DNA from: Callaeas wilsoni
Taxonomy: Eukaryota; Chordata; Aves; Passeriformes; Callaeidae
Direction of reading: 5' to 3'
Assembly: GCA_013398955.1 (NCBI GenBank)
Contig: VWPU01014898.1
Coordinates: 124,001 to 188,000 of the forward strand
DNA: 64,000 nt
The notes beneath the pieces are model-generated. The model was given only the letters and a program-made list of their open reading frames with translations. It was not told the DNA's origin and did not search any database. Positions 38,485-52,070 of this stretch are shown in pieces. Both the position numbers and the translations under genes were made by a program. How positions within the stretch are numbered: the first letter of the stretch is position 1; every line of letters starts with the position of its first letter.

Positions 38485-41400
38485 GCTTTTCTATTTTTTT
38501 TCTCCTGGGATTGGAGGGATTTTATAGATTTTCTGTATTTGTGTTGTGCTTTTAATAGACAAAGTGCATGAGGGAAAGACACCACTTGAGGTCTTATTAT
38601 ATAAGGTACGAACCTGAGGACGTTCCGGTCCTGCTTTCAGGAGTTAGCTGAGCACATAAGGAAGTTTTCTCCCTTCACTGTAGGAATGCCCCGGAGCTCC
38701 TGAACAGGAAGAAAACACAGTAGGTCTGACCTTCAGGCAGAATTTCATGTGAAGTTTCTCCTCATTTGAGAGAAGCTCTGGTGAACTTGGAGGGAGACAG
38801 ACCTTTTAGTTCTGCAAATCCTCCCCCTGATACAAGCTGCCAGCAGGAGCCCTGCCATTATTGATGAACCCCCCTGATGATTTGCAGTTGCTGCTGGAGA
38901 AGAAGATGCATGGGGAGTTGAAACAGATCATCAGTGCCATACCTGCTAATTAGACTGTGGGTCTCAGTGTGTGGACGGATGCATAGGTGCACAAGGTAGA
39001 GCAGACTTGGAAGTAGTTGTATGTTCACCTTTCAGCTTAGAGAAATGGATGTGGCAGTGCAGCCGGCAAGACTGGTCTAGGGCAGAAGAATTACTTTGGT
39101 GACAAAAGTTCTTTCACAGGGATGCTGATTCCCAGTGCATTATTGCAGTTGTACCCTGAGGGAGATATTTGCATCACTTTGCTGTTAAGAGTAGAAACTT
39201 GGTCCACCAAATTTAAATTGAAAATTTCAGAAAATTTCCAGGCTGAGATATGGCAAGGAGTGCGCATCCTAAATTTCAAATGCACTGCAAGATATAGTAG
39301 GACCTTCTTTTCTCTTCTTTTCACCTTCTGCCTCAATGTATGACATTGATTTCTGTGGCTTAACCTGTCTTTCCATCAATTTGAAATTGGCTTCTATCCT
39401 GTGTTCACTTTTATTTAAATATGTTTAGCTGTTCTTTTTCATCTTGTTTGTCCTGCAGAAAACATCAAAACTACAATATAGAGTCTAGGTTTTGCCTTTG
39501 ATCTAATGTCTGAGGGTTTTTTAAATGTAGTTCACTACATAAAGTGTGAATGAAGGTATTTTAATACAGCCCTAGAGTTAGGTCAAAGCAGATCAATGCT
39601 GAGCCTGTATATTTATTCTAACATAATTTGAATGCTCTGGCAGAGAAAAAAACCCCACATTTTTTATTATTTTTCTTCTACTTAGCCGTTTGCACATATT
39701 CATTCAATCACTTTTGTTTAGTGTTGGATCAATAATATGAAATGAATGAGTGATGGTCTAGGGAACAGACGCACACTGAAAAGGCAAGGGTGTCACTTTG
39801 CATGCAGTATAATTTATGCTTAGGAAAACATTTAATTCTGAACAAATCAGATACTCCCTCTCTCTGAATCTGAATGGTCTCTTGAACAAAACTAAAATAT
39901 ATTAAAAATATTCTAAACACACAATGTAATACATAAGCATTGATGGTTTTTGTTCAAATACAAAACCTTGTGTTTTAATGATAAGTCACATTATTGGTAG
40001 TGTTTAAAAAGTCCAGGTTAATTTATTATTAGAATAAGTAATGGCTGTGTATTTTGATATTTGGGGATTTGTTTTTTCCTCCATGTAATTTTTTATTGTC
40101 TCACTGCTGTATTTCTGAATTTTTTTCAGTTGGTTTTTTTTTTCCCCCCGATTGTTCATTTCTATACAACAGTCTTGAAGTCTTTTCTCATGTGGCTTTT
40201 GTGGCCCCTCAGCTACGACAGACTTGCCAGGTAGAATCTTACCAAATGTTTCAGTATTGCACCTTGCAGCTACTGCAGAGCTTCCTTCCCTGCTACAAAG
40301 GTATCCCTTAGTGATCCCTCAGGCTGCTATTTGCTGCTGCCTTTTCTGAAGGGGTTTTAGGAGGCGAGGTACAGGGACAACTTTGGTTCCCATCTCTTCC
40401 TTCTTTCCTCTTCCCTGTCCTGATATGATAGGCAGACTTAAGGTTTGCTTCTTTGTAAAACCACTTGTACTTCAGCATCTTCGTTACGCTGAATGAGGAT
40501 GACTGTGATATACACAAATTTCTTTTTCATATTTGAGATGATTTTTATGTCACATTTTCTAGGACTTTGTCAGATGTCTGTTTGTTTTTTTTTTTTAATG
40601 GTCTAACCCACTGGACAAAAGTTCTGCTAAGTTTTGTTTTAGCATTGTGTTTTCACTTGACTATCTCTGGGAAATGTCATACAATTTGTGGGGATATAGC
40701 TGTCTGACACTAACGCCCCATTAATGATAATATTTATTTATTCACAGTTACCCCAGTCCAAAGAATCACATTTTGATTCGTTAATCCAATTGGTTTCATT
40801 ACTCTGTGACCCAAAAATTTGTCTAGACTCTCACATTGCTTAGTGGGAGCATTTTTATAATTTCTCAGCAATTATAGCACTGAATTTTGAGCTGTCTCTT
40901 GCATTTTCCCCTATGCCTGACTCTACGAATCTTCTTTCTCTCTCATTGAAAGCTGTCTCAGGGAGATCAGATGCTAATTATCTGTCCATCTGTATATGGT
41001 TTTTCTGCTTTAAAGGTTATATTGATTTAAACGTATCTTATTTTACTGAAAATCATTTTATCACTTTTTGGTTGATTTTTGGCAATCACTATTAATTTGT
41101 TCCAAAAAGTTCAGACTATAATGTTGTATTTCTCTGACTATTGCAATATTTCAAATATTCTAGAAAATGGGTTTCAAGCTTCTTCTACCACCAAATCCCC
41201 AAATGTGGTTCTTCTGATTATTTTCACTACATCTAAGATTTCTGCATAGCTGGAATTGGTTATTTCGGTGTGCTGCTTGTCAGAGTGACTGCTGTGATCT
41301 GTTTCTTAAACAAGTAGCACTGAGTGTGCTCTACAAAACCAGCTTGCTGGCCTGTTTCTCAACAGCCTGCTTGGGAAGCCCTGGGGTTGTTTTCTCTCCA

Positions 41401-41508
41401 GTCCCTTTGACCAGCCTGGCTTAAGTGGCCTTATGTGGAGTGGCACTCTCTGCTATAGCTGTTGTTGTCCTTGGAAACACACAAACCTGTCCACAGTAAA
41501 AAGGCAAA

Positions 41509-41541
41509 TACAACAACAACAACAAACTAACAACTAACAAA
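41509..41541 (+). repeat. (CAA)n simple repeat with CTAA variants
   Basis: Five CAA units are followed by AACAAACTAACAACTAACAA. It is a short imperfect microsatellite. Confidence 0.85.
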
Positions 41542-43389
41542 TACAGCTTGACAACTAAGTCAAGGCCAAATTGATATGATAAATTTTGTTGCTTCATACT
41601 ATAGCTCCCACAGAGTTAAATTCACTTCTTCATTTCATTCTCTCTCATTTGAATGTTTTTCTTCATGTCACTGTTCTATTACAAAACAAGGAAAGCATTT
41701 TTATGTGGTAAATTAACCTGCTTTCCCCTGAATGCTGTTTGGCAGCAGTTACTTAATTATTTTGAGGAATAGCCTAATTCATACAAATTTGGCATCAACG
41801 GCTCCTGGGCATAAATTGAAGAACAAACTAATGCACCAAGAACTTGGAAAAAAAAATCGTCATGAAATTTTGAAATTTAAATAAAATATTTATTGACCTT
41901 TAAAAACAGAAAAAGTTTAATTGTGCTCCATTAAAGAAGTAATTCAATGGCGATATGTTTATAGAAAAGCAAATGCTAACGTACAAATGCTCACATAATA
42001 GAAGCTGTTCTAAGGGCATGATTCTCAAATTCACTGTGGGGTTCTTTGTATATGATTCACCTAGGATTGAAACCTATGTGGATGGCATCTGTTTTAATTT
42101 TTGGTCTTCTCAGTACTCAGTGCACCTAGAACAGTTCCTGGACACTTGCAGATCTTGCTACATGCTTTCTCCAGGCGTCAGTTAAGTTTTGAAACAACAG
42201 GAGAAAAATTAGACCAGTTGAACAAGTGATAGTTATGTTTTAATTAAACATGAAGTGATTTGGAAACACATTTATTTCCTTTAGTCATTGTTATCACACA
42301 TAGAAAAACCAGAATCTCAGTGTCATAGACAATAGAAATGATCAGCATAGCTTAAGAAGCTCCAGACTCTGTTGGAAAAAGCTCTAATAATTGCATACGA
42401 AATTGTGATTGAAACAATTTGGAGTTGGAATAAGAAGCTTTGTTTGGCCCTAGGATTACACTGGAAAGAGGAACATATTGCACTACTCTTAAGCACTGAC
42501 TTGTGCTGTCATTTCCCTTTCCTTCTTGTCACATTTAAAACTTAGAGCTATAGGTAGCTTAAGTAACTGAGTCTAAACTTATTTTTATACTGGAAAATAG
42601 TTCCACAGTTGCACATTTTCAGTCTTTCAGGATCTCTTCTTGGCTCTCTGTGTTTTAATTCCTAACTGTAGCTGCAAATCCAGATTTACTTTGATTTCTT
42701 GTTTTGCCTTGATTTCATTCATTTTTAGGAGATGAGTTACTTGAAATTTCTGAACTCTGTGTTAAGCTATAACACCTTCTGCTCCTATTTCTCGAAGTAA
42801 AGGAAGGAGTTTCTCCAGCGAAGGGTAGTCCCCATCTTCCCTTATCTTGCAGAAGTCCATTAGACTTTGTTATCCAGTAGAAAGCCTGTCACAATCTGAT
42901 TAATAAACTACAGCAGGATTGGCAACATAACCACTATGAGCTTTGTTTGTGTTATGATGCAACACTAAGCTAGGAAAATTCTATAATTATTTATAATTAA
43001 GCTACTGTGAGGGCACAGTGTGTATCAGGATGTGGATACATTATGTCAGTTTGCTTTCTGAAAGTAAAAAGATTAGTGGCACAGCTTCTGGAAGGTTTGT
43101 TTAAGTCCTTCAGTATTCAGACAAGGGGATAAGTATGCATGTGATTGGGGAGTGACAGGTCTCCAGCAGTCTAAAACATTGCATGAAGTGCTTGGGAGCT
43201 ACAATTTTGTATTCATTTTAAGCACTGTCTTCCTGACATAAATCAAGAGTTAATTTGCTCTATTAAAAAAAAAGCAAGAAAGTTCTTCATCATAGCCCTT
43301 GAGAAAAGCTTCTAGAAGAGTGATGACAGTCTCAATCTGAAATAGTGTACAATTGCCAATCAAAAGCTGGATGATTTTCTGCGTTTTTC

Positions 43390-43838
43390 CAGTGGAAGGC
43401 ATGAAGATGGTCAGGGGTCTGGACCATTTTTTCCTGTGATGACAGGCTGAGAGAGGTGGAGTTGTTCAGCCTGGAGAAGAGATGGCTCCAGAGTCTCGTA
43501 ACAGCCTTCCAGTACCTAAAGGGAAGTTACAGGAAAGCTGGAGAGGGACTTTTTAGAGGATGAAGGTGAGATAGGACAAGGGGTAACAGCTTTAGACCGA
43601 AAGAGGGTAGGTTTAGGTTGATTATTAGGAATAAATTCTTTACTGTGAAGGTGGTGAGACACTCGAGCATGTTGCCCAGAGAAGCTATGGATGCCTCATC
43701 CCTGGAAGTGTTCAAGGCCAGGTTGGAGGGGGACTCTGAACAAACTGGTCTAGTAGAAGGTGTCCCTGCCCATTAAAAATGGTTTGGAACCAGGTGATCC
43801 TTAAGGTCCGTTCCAAACTAAACCATTCTGTGATTCCA
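43390..43838 (+). repeat. CR1 LINE, about 450 bp with intact 3' terminus
   Basis: This is the best-preserved CR1 in the window, in sense orientation. It reads TGTTCAGCCTGGAGAAGAGA, CCTTCCAGTACCTAAAGGGA, AGGAAAGCTGGAGAGGGACT, TAGGACAAGGGGTAACAGCT, AATTCTTTACTGTGAAGGTG, TCATCCCTGGAAGTGTTCAA and AGGTGTCCCTGCCCATTAAA. It ends with CCATTCTGTGATTCC, the characteristic CR1 terminal repeat. It is 5'-truncated. The minus-strand frame at 43527-43715 lies inside it and is not a gene. Confidence 0.95.
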
Positions 43839-46800
43839 AACAAACTCACCAATTGGATCCATTAATCTGTTTGGGAGTATCTGTAGCTGCAAGGACACTT
43901 CTGGGAAAGGGGTATACACATGCACCCTTGCTAATAATGGGGCTTTTTGCTATAAAGACATACTTCTGCTAAAGAGATTATTTTACTCATGTCTCATTAA
44001 ATTTAAACAATCAGTCCAAAAATTCATTTGGTAAGCAAATTTTAGCTGCTTCATTGTTCGAGGCTCAGAATGCTACTGAGAAAAGCAGAGTAACTGAGTA
44101 AGCAATAGAGATGGTCAGCATTACGTTTCACTCTTATTAACAATATGAAAATTAAGTAATGAAGTTGTGTACCTACCTGTATATGTATGCATACACACAC
44201 ATATATCTATTTTAAATTATCTAAAGCTGTCCTCAGTCTCTTTTATGGCTCAGTCTATTGCTGGTGGGGCACTGGCATGTTTCAAATAAATGTAGTTGCA
44301 TTCTCTTACATTGCATCAGGATTCATTCTCATTTAGAATTGTGGTTGACATGTAAGGAGGTGCTACATAAGCAGCCTGCTTTGAAATTGTCTTCCTGTGA
44401 CTTTCTGCTCTCCAGTTCTTTTGCCCGTTACCTGTTTTGTTTTATTCTGCTTGCTTGTGAGAAGTTAAAAAGAAATCTGATTTGCAAATCTGAAAGTGAA
44501 GGAACGGCCAGAACAAAGAGTTTACTTTTATAGAAAAATCCTGTATGTTATTTGTGGATCTTGATGCAGGAATCCAGAATTACAGATTAGGGATTGTAAT
44601 CAGACCAGCCTGGAAGAAATTTGGCTATAGAGACAGAAGTTTAAGAAGTAACTTTTACCTAGCAAATTTCATTCTGTCTCTTCAAATTTTCATGTCTTAG
44701 CTTTTAACATTTGGTAATGTTGCAGTTGCCAAATCTGCTAAGGTTTAATGACATTAATATGAATGTTGATTATGAGTTCTTTGAGTTGTCATTGTGAAAA
44801 CTCTTGTGACCAATGTGATTTTGTCCTTCCTTTTGGAAGTCTGTGTGACAATGTGATAAAACCCTATCTTTATGCTGATTTTAGTTTGGGAGGAAGTGAG
44901 AAAATACAGACAATGGTTTCTTTTCTTTTTCCTTTGTTAGAGCAAAGGGCAGAATGATGCAACTATGAGGCCTCGAGTTTCTCTGCCTGACTACTCACCT
45001 TTATTGATTGAGACCTCAAGCTACAGTTTATGCAACCATAATAATCATACAGTCCTCTTATACATAGATTGTACTCAAGGTGGCAGGAGGTATATCTTCA
45101 ATGATAACACAAATCTTCCCACATAACAAGTGTGCTTGCACTGGTTTGACTTGTCTCCTCTTCACTGTCTGATTGTTAGATCACAATAAGAGATCTAGAA
45201 TTCTGTAACTTAATGTTGCTTTAAGAAAAGGTATGTAGGTAAGGTGCTGGGTTTTTTTTAAATTAAAACATTGATACAGAAGACAACAAAACTGAGTAAT
45301 AATCTTTGTACAAATAATTCTTTGCTTTGCTCTTTCTGTTAGCCTTGTTCTTAATTTTTCTATTTCCCATTGCCACAAGCAGTGCTAGGAGGGCTTAAAG
45401 GCAGCACTTTGCCAATTAGTCATGGCTTGCACACTGCTCGTTTGAACAGCAGGCGTTTATTTTTATGTCCAGAATCCACATTTATTAATGCAGATGAACC
45501 AACAGAGGGTAGTCTCGTAGTTATTTCAATGTTCTAACTGGTTATATGAACAAGGAAAATGAAACCTTAAATGTTGTTGCCCAATATTCTACTGTTTTAC
45601 AGGCAGATTATTATAGTATTATAATCGCCTTGGAAAGACAGCTTGTGCCTCCAGCCACAAATGAATTCACACAGAATATGACATTCTCAGCATAGTTGTA
45701 AAGGGAAGAGGTTGTTGGGCAGTAAATCTTAGAATTAATGTTTACTGAGAATAAGCGATTGAGAGTGCTACTTTGGAAGTCTTAGCTGCCTGTCCAGAGA
45801 CTCCATAAATCCTACCTGAATGTTTTCCCCAAAAGCTCAATTTATAAGAGGTATGCTTTCAGAAAGCAAGGGTAATATTATTGCCTCAGCTCCCTAGAGG
45901 AATAATGAAATGTGCATCACCTGAATTTTATAGAGCTTCAGACTTGTCCATGTATGAAATGAGTTTTGGTAACCCCACTATATGAGGACACCTCGAGGCC
46001 CAGTATCTCATAAACTTACCATCAGACTTTGCCCTTGATCCTACCCTGCTCCAGAGTATAAATGTCTCTCGTTCTCCATCTCTTCTTGGTAGTCAACCAC
46101 CTGCATGCCATTCTGGGTTCTGTCAGGAGGGGTCCCATCCCAAGTGATATGGCTTGTGAGTTTGCCAGGAGTTTTGACTGCAATTTCTACAGTTATTATA
46201 AAAAAAAATTTTAAAAAAAATCAGAAAATCAGAAGAGAGATCAAAACAAATGTTGTTTTTCTGAATTATCATCAAGATTATTGTGGCCAATGCTATAATT
46301 TCTGGTTTTGTACCTCCTTTCCTTTTGGCCTTTGAGGAAGGCAATTCTGTATTGCCACAGAACATCAAAGGTGCAGTGAACTATCTCAGATGGTCATGGC
46401 TCAGTGCTTACACTTGTGAAATTAATTTCTAGGGATTGGAAGTGGTACTGTCTCAGCTTGTTCTTTGGTGATACAAAGACAAACTCTATGTGAGTACCTG
46501 GATCACTGAAGTGAATGGATGGATTTCCACTTATCTTTGGGTGCGCTAAGCAATATTTATATGGAATAATATGCATACCCACCTTTCAAATTTACCTGAA
46601 AATGGAAGAGTGTAAAAGAATGAAGTGTACACATTTTCAGAGCATCATTTGGTCCCAAGAGCATGGAGTTATGAAACCTGCTGCTTGAGCCCTGCAGAGG
46701 GTGGGATTTCCGACACACTCCTTGAGTTGGAATGGCTCATTGCTCTAGCTCTAAGCACCCCCATGCCTAGCACGCCTGATGCATTTGAATCACATCCTGA

Positions 46801-47689
46801 GGCACTTAACTCTCCCTGTGTGCTGTACAAGGGCCATAAGAGCCTAACTTCATATTCTATTACTCTGAAAAAGCACTGATGTTCTCAGAGTATGTGTTTG
46901 CCAGGTATTTCTGAAGCCATGTCTGTCTTTCATCATACTGCAACTGCTCACTTTGTTGAATCACCATAGAAAACTGCAGTTCTAATTTTAACATTACAGT
47001 TTACTTCTGTGGAAGTGGCTGTAATGAACAAAATGAAAAGTTATTAACCAAATCCTTTTTCCTGCTCTGCAGTCTAGTTGTCATCTGGAGAAATCTCTTC
47101 AGAGTTGTAATAACAACTTTATGGGCTCAGTAGAGAGGAAGTTGTATGCCTCTATTGAGGTTTTAAGCCGGTAAAAGAAGAAGACATTGAAGACCAAAAC
47201 ACCAACTGAAAATAAAAAAAATCACCTTCATGGAGATTTTGCCTGATTTTAGGAATGCCTAAATATGTAAGGTAGTTCCCTTTTTTTCTCAGATGACTCT
47301 AGGCTCTGGATAGGTAAGAATTTGCTTTTGTGCATTTTATTTAGCCTCGCTGTAGTCAATGCAAGTTATTGTAACTTAATTGCAGACATAGGCCTTAACA
47401 CAATGCTCTTGTGTTGTCTTTTAAGATGTTTCCAGCAGATAAGATAGTAAAGAGGTTGCTGGTGTTTTACTGCTAAAATAAAACAGCCAGAACATTTGCC
47501 CAGAAATTTGAAGGTTTACAGTTCTCTCCTAAGACAGTCAAAATCACCTCAGAGTGCCATAACTAGTAGGCTATGGAGTCACTGTCCCTCACATGTTCTG
47601 TTTTTCTGGTCACACAAACCCTTTCAGTGTTTTGCTGTGCAGTGAGGCACCACTGACACGAGGTAGGAGAAGGTGTGTTTGGCACTCTG
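43839..47689. other. Intron 2 stretch, no gene seen
   Basis: AT-rich intron. A short ATACACACACATATAT dinucleotide patch lies near 44190-44208, and adjoining A and T runs occur near 46200-46220. Open frames here are short and unassigned. Confidence 0.55.
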
Positions 47690-47868
47690 AACTTAGGGTG
47701 ATGGTAAAAACAGTCTCAGTGCATCAACCTGAGGATGACTTGGACAAGGTTCTCAGACATGGCATGAGATGGTGCTCTCTTGGGGATGGTGCTGTGCAGG
47801 GCCAAGAGTAGGACTCGATGATCCTTGTGGGTCCCTTCCAGCTCAGCTTATTCTGTGGTTCTGTGGTC
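47690..47868 (+). repeat. CR1 LINE, 3' end
   Basis: In sense orientation the copy shows GACTTGGACAAGGTTCTCAG, GTGCAGGGCCAAGAGTAGGA, CTCGATGATCCTTGTGGGTC and CCTTCCAGCTC, and ends with TATTCTGTGGTTCTGTGG, a variant of the CR1 terminal octamer repeat. The left boundary is vague; the core begins near 47730. Confidence 0.85.
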
Positions 47869-49654
47869 TATGTTTCCTTCCTTCTGGACAAGACTTACAC
47901 TGACTCTAAGAGTGCTCCTACGATCTCGCAGCCAATGTGCCTAGATAAAAATAATGAACTATAGCCAGCTGCTGTGGCAGGACAAGTATCAGTGCTCTTC
48001 TTCAGCCTGTGATCTGGGTGGGTGTAGGCATCTGCTACTTTGAATGATGTGGCTGGTCTTTGCAGAGCAAGGGATTTGGCACTCACATTTACCCCAAGCA
48101 TTCTAAATGTATGCCCTGCTTAGTGTATTGTTTTCTGCACCACCAGAGTTTCCAGTTCATGTTATAAGGAAGCTAAACGTGCACAGAGTTCAAGGTGCTC
48201 TTCTGGGACCCAGGTCCCACAGGTAGAGTTCTGCAGTATTTATCCTGTAGGTACTGCAATAATTAATTTCACCTATAACTGAGTTTGTACTCACTACACT
48301 ACCTGAAGTTACCTTGTACAACATAAACATACAATGAGGACAGGAACAGAAAAATAGCTGGTTTATTGATGGTAGCTTAGGGGTCATTTTCAAACATTCT
48401 AGATATGTATAGAGGAACAATCCATTTCTGCTCCTGCTAAAAGAGTGTTTGACTGATTGTGTCCGCTTTCATTTTTATGAAATTTAGAATGTGACATTTG
48501 GTATGTCTGAACTTACGTCCATGTAGAATACTGTCAGTTCTCTGGAGTCAGTTCAGGATAGGGCACTCAAGTTATCTGTCTTACAGGAACAAATGACTGG
48601 AATGGGTTTTTCAGATAATATGAGAAATCCTAAGTTTTTATTTAAACTGTTGGATAACTTTCAAAAAGTCCTTAAAGGGGAAGAATATTATACAATTTAG
48701 ATATTGCTTACACTCAATTTTCAGAATTTCATAGCAAGTTCTTCCAGAACAGATCCCCAGAATCACTACAGTGGTTCTTCACCACCTCAACACACAGATC
48801 ACATCTTCCTTCTTTTATCAAAAGCTGAGCCTAAGGGAATCAGGAGTCACAACATAATATATGAAAGTACTCTAGTGGTACCAAATTTTTTCTAAAGAGA
48901 TCTTCTATCTCTTTTGATTTTGTACCCAATCTAGAAATACATGCTCTATATTTTTTTCAAAACACAGACATTAATATAAATTAATTTAATTTTAATATTT
49001 TCTAAGCTTTCTTCAAGCAAATTGAAAGACTAAGTATTTTCATTTTGAAGATACTTGTCCATATATGGTGATTCCTAGATTCTACTTTAATTATGCCTAA
49101 ATAATAAAGAACCTCCAGATTTTTTTTCTATGGCAGTATCTCTATTTCTATTTTGATCATAAAAAATATAAAATTCTGCACTATGAAAGTATGATAGAAT
49201 ATTAAGCTCAGAGCTAAAAAATTGAAGATTTCATTAGAATAGGCATAATTTGATTACATTGCTCAAAATTAAAATCTCATATCTGGCAGTATTTATAATT
49301 CTGTGTTTTTATTAGTTTATATAAATTTTTCTTGGATGAAGATGTAAATTCTTAATAATTTTCCACATAAACCAATTTTGAAATGTTCTTCTCTCAGGGA
49401 GACATATCTTATTACTGTTGGAGGTTACAAACCTTATACATTGATGTCTTATCTCTATTTGACCCTAAGTTTAATTTTTCTTTAGAAATATACTTGAATT
49501 ACCCAGAGCCGTAAAAATGGAACATCTATTTGCAGTGCACAAATGAGATTTCATTTAGGTACGTTCTCTGGTTTTAGCATAAACGTGTTTCCTTGTCGGG
49601 GTGCTTTAACATTAGAGCAGAAAATCTTCTGAGTAGAAAGACAGGAAAGTTTTG
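47869..49654. other. Intron 2 stretch, no gene seen
   Basis: Nothing recognisable. About 48900-49350 is very AT-rich, with TTAATATAAATTAATTTAAT-like sequence. Confidence 0.55.
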
Positions 49655-49775
49655 TTTAATGTGAGAGTGCTCAAACACTGAAAGAGGCTCCCCAGGGATG
49701 GTGTGGAGTCCCCATTCTTGGAGATACTTGGTACCCTCGGCCTCACTGCTTTGGGCAGACTGTAAGCAGGAGGCT
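49655..49775 (+). repeat. CR1 LINE copy A, partial 3' region
   Basis: The sequence GTGAGAGTGCTCAAACACTG, then CTCCCCAGGGATGGTGTGGA and a CCATTCTTGGAGATACTTGG segment correspond to the part of CR1 just before its 3' end, in sense orientation. The same part recurs in degenerate form in the adjoining copy B, so this is a separate copy joined to it. Confidence 0.75.
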
Positions 49776-49779
49776 GAGT

Positions 49780-50297
49780 CTGAGGGAGGTGATCCTTCCT
49801 CTCCTCTAGACACATCCAGAATGGTCTGTTGGTGTCCAGATTTGGGCTCCTTGGTACGAGAGAGACATGAGCATGTTGTTACGAATCTAATGGAGGCCCA
49901 CAGAGATGGTTAATGGGTTGGGGTGACTGCCATATGAAGAGAGGCTGAGGAAGCTGGGACTGTTTAGCCAGGAGAGGAGAAGGTTTGGGAGAATCATGCC
50001 GATGTGTATAAATACCTGATGGCGGAAGTGAAGAAGGCAGAGCTGGACTTTTCTCAGTGGTGTCCAGTGACAGAACAGGAGGAAATGAGCGCAAACTGAA
50101 ATGCAGGAAATTCCGTGTCATTGTAGGGGTGACCAAACCTAAAGAAATTGTAGAAAGTCCATTCCTGGATGTAGTAATAAATGTGACTGGACAGGGCCTT
50201 GAGTGACATGCACAAGTAGACCTTGGTTTGAGCAGGGAGGTCAGACTAGACAAAGTCCCATGCTGCCTTCCTACCTCAGCTATTCTGTGATTTTGTA
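49780..50297 (+). repeat. CR1 LINE copy B, about 520 bp with 3' terminus
   Basis: In sense orientation the copy runs from GAGGGAGGTGATCCTTCCTC through TGTCCAGATTTGGGCTCC, ATATGAAGAGAGGCTGAGGA, TGTATAAATACCTGATGG, CTTTTCTCAGTGGTGTCCAG and GCAAACTGAAATGCAGGAAA. It ends with CTATTCTGTGATTTT. The stretch between the GGAAATTCC motif and the ACCAAACCTA segment is shorter than expected, so an internal deletion is likely. The minus-strand open frame at 49879-50253 is antisense CR1 and not a gene. Confidence 0.92.
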
Positions 50298-51969
50298 AAT
50301 GTAACCGACAGTCTTTACTTTGATTTTTTTTTTTTTTTACTGTGTACTAAAAAACCTGAAGTAGTAGTAGTGAAATTCCACTGACAGATTGAGATCTCAA
50401 TAGGTTCCCTTATCAACTAAAAATGATGAGCAGACTTTATTTTAATCCTATTTAATTCAGTATGCCCTTATTGTTACTGGTTTGTTTTTTGGTTTGTTTT
50501 TTTTCCCTCCCAAATCCTCCTTCAGGCTTTTAAAGCAATAACAACGAAACAGAATGCTATACCCTCTGAATACTGAATTGAATATGACTTGATGCATAAA
50601 TATGCATTTCTAAAAAACCTAATTCTTAATAGCACAAACATTGATTGACCCTTCTTTGAGCAGGAAGTTGGGCTATTTGTTTTCTGTGATTCTGAAATTA
50701 CTGAATCATGGTGGTTCCTATTACGTTTGAAAGACTAAAGATGGTTTATCTCTCACACGTTACAATTCTTTGCGATTCTTGGCAATCGCCAGAGTATTGA
50801 AGCTTTTCATTTTAGCTTCATGTATTTCTAGATAATAGAGCAATTCTTTGCAAGGTGCTCTGTCTTGCATAATCATGTTTAGTGGTTGGTAAAGTGTTAA
50901 AGCTACTATTCTAAAAGCAAAGTTCTTGGGCCTCATTGTAATTTACCAAGCAGCTCCAACAATCAAAAAAAATATGGCAGACAGTAAAATTTAAAAGACC
51001 TTTCAAGAAATCTTGTCAAGCCCAATAGCCAAAAAAGAGAACAGGCAGAAATGTAAAGGAATAGTGTATTGGAACAGTGTCTACTTTCTGTCCTGAGCAG
51101 AGACTGAATAAATTTTATAGCTTCCTCTCCACTAAAACAAGGATGGAAACTCAAGAGGATTTACACCAAAGATGGTCAGAAGATCACTGCACTGAAAACA
51201 GAAGAGGAATATAGGGAAGGAAAAAATTGTACCTGTTTTAATGCAAAATTATATTTTGCATGGTGCCAAAACATTGTTTACTTGGTTGCACTTGAGTTTC
51301 GAATGAAAACAATTATAATTCCTCATCTATAAACATAAATTACATTTTATAGGTTAGTGAATCCTGCTGGAAATATTGACATGATTGGAGTGTTAAATTC
51401 TACAGTCATAGCCTCTTTAAAGAAAGATTAAGTGGGCGAAACTCAAGAGGGAGCGCTCAAAAATAGCATTTCTTGTTGCGATGTCAGTGACCTATTGAAA
51501 GGAAATGAATATTTGAGGGATTACTGTCAGATTAGAGAAGTATGAAGCATGTAATCGGTATGAAGTTACTACCTGATGTCTGCAGAAGACTATTAGATCA
51601 CAGAAGAAAACAAAATGCAGAACTCAGGATATAGTTATTATATATACAGGGGAAAATCATGATACACGATAGAGGACTTCAGTCTCGATGAAATATGGTA
51701 GAAATAGCAACTTCTCGAACAACAGCAACAAGGAAAAAGGACTGTTGAACATAGAGGCTTATGTTTAAATCAGCACAGTTTATAATTTGAGTTGTTTAAC
51801 AATATTGCTCCATATCCAGACATCTACAGGTTGTCATGATTATGAAACCCAAACAAATGGGAAACTAACTGGCATACTGGATGACATTTAATGAAAACAA
51901 AGCTAAAAAGGAGAAGGTGATAACAATTGATGGAAATCAGAAGGTAGAAACATTTGGAACATAACAAGC
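50298..51969. other. Intron 2 stretch, no gene seen
   Basis: T runs near 50325 and 50490 are followed by sequence that becomes visibly A-rich on the + strand from about 50940. No exon or mobile element was recognised. Confidence 0.5.
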
Positions 51970-52070
51970 TCTTGAGCAGTCTGATGTGATCAGACCTGCT
52001 CTGGGCAGAGGTTTGTTCCAGGCAACTTCTGGAAGTCCCTCCCCACCTAAATATTCTGCAGTTCTAGGAA
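51970..52070 (+). repeat. CR1 LINE, decayed 3'-end fragment
   Basis: In sense orientation the segment shows CTTGAGCAGTCTGATGTGAT, GACCTGCTCTGGGCAGAGG, GGAAGTCCCTCCCCACCTAA and ATATTCTGCAGTTCTA. These line up in order with the end of a CR1 element. It is more diverged than the 43.4-kb copy. Confidence 0.75.

Larger units (their letters stand above)
33254..43389. other. Intron 2 stretch, no gene seen
   Basis: About 10 kb without a recognisable mobile element. It is AT-rich, with many T runs, the TTC and CAA repeats, and short open frames lacking family signatures. Parts of 36080-36210 and 41700-41850 are of higher complexity and could be conserved elements, but nothing in the sequence alone decides this. 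Confidence 0.55.

Noticed and set aside
49574..50253. Several open frames on the minus strand, up to 124 codons
   Set aside because: They are antisense readings of two CR1 copies.
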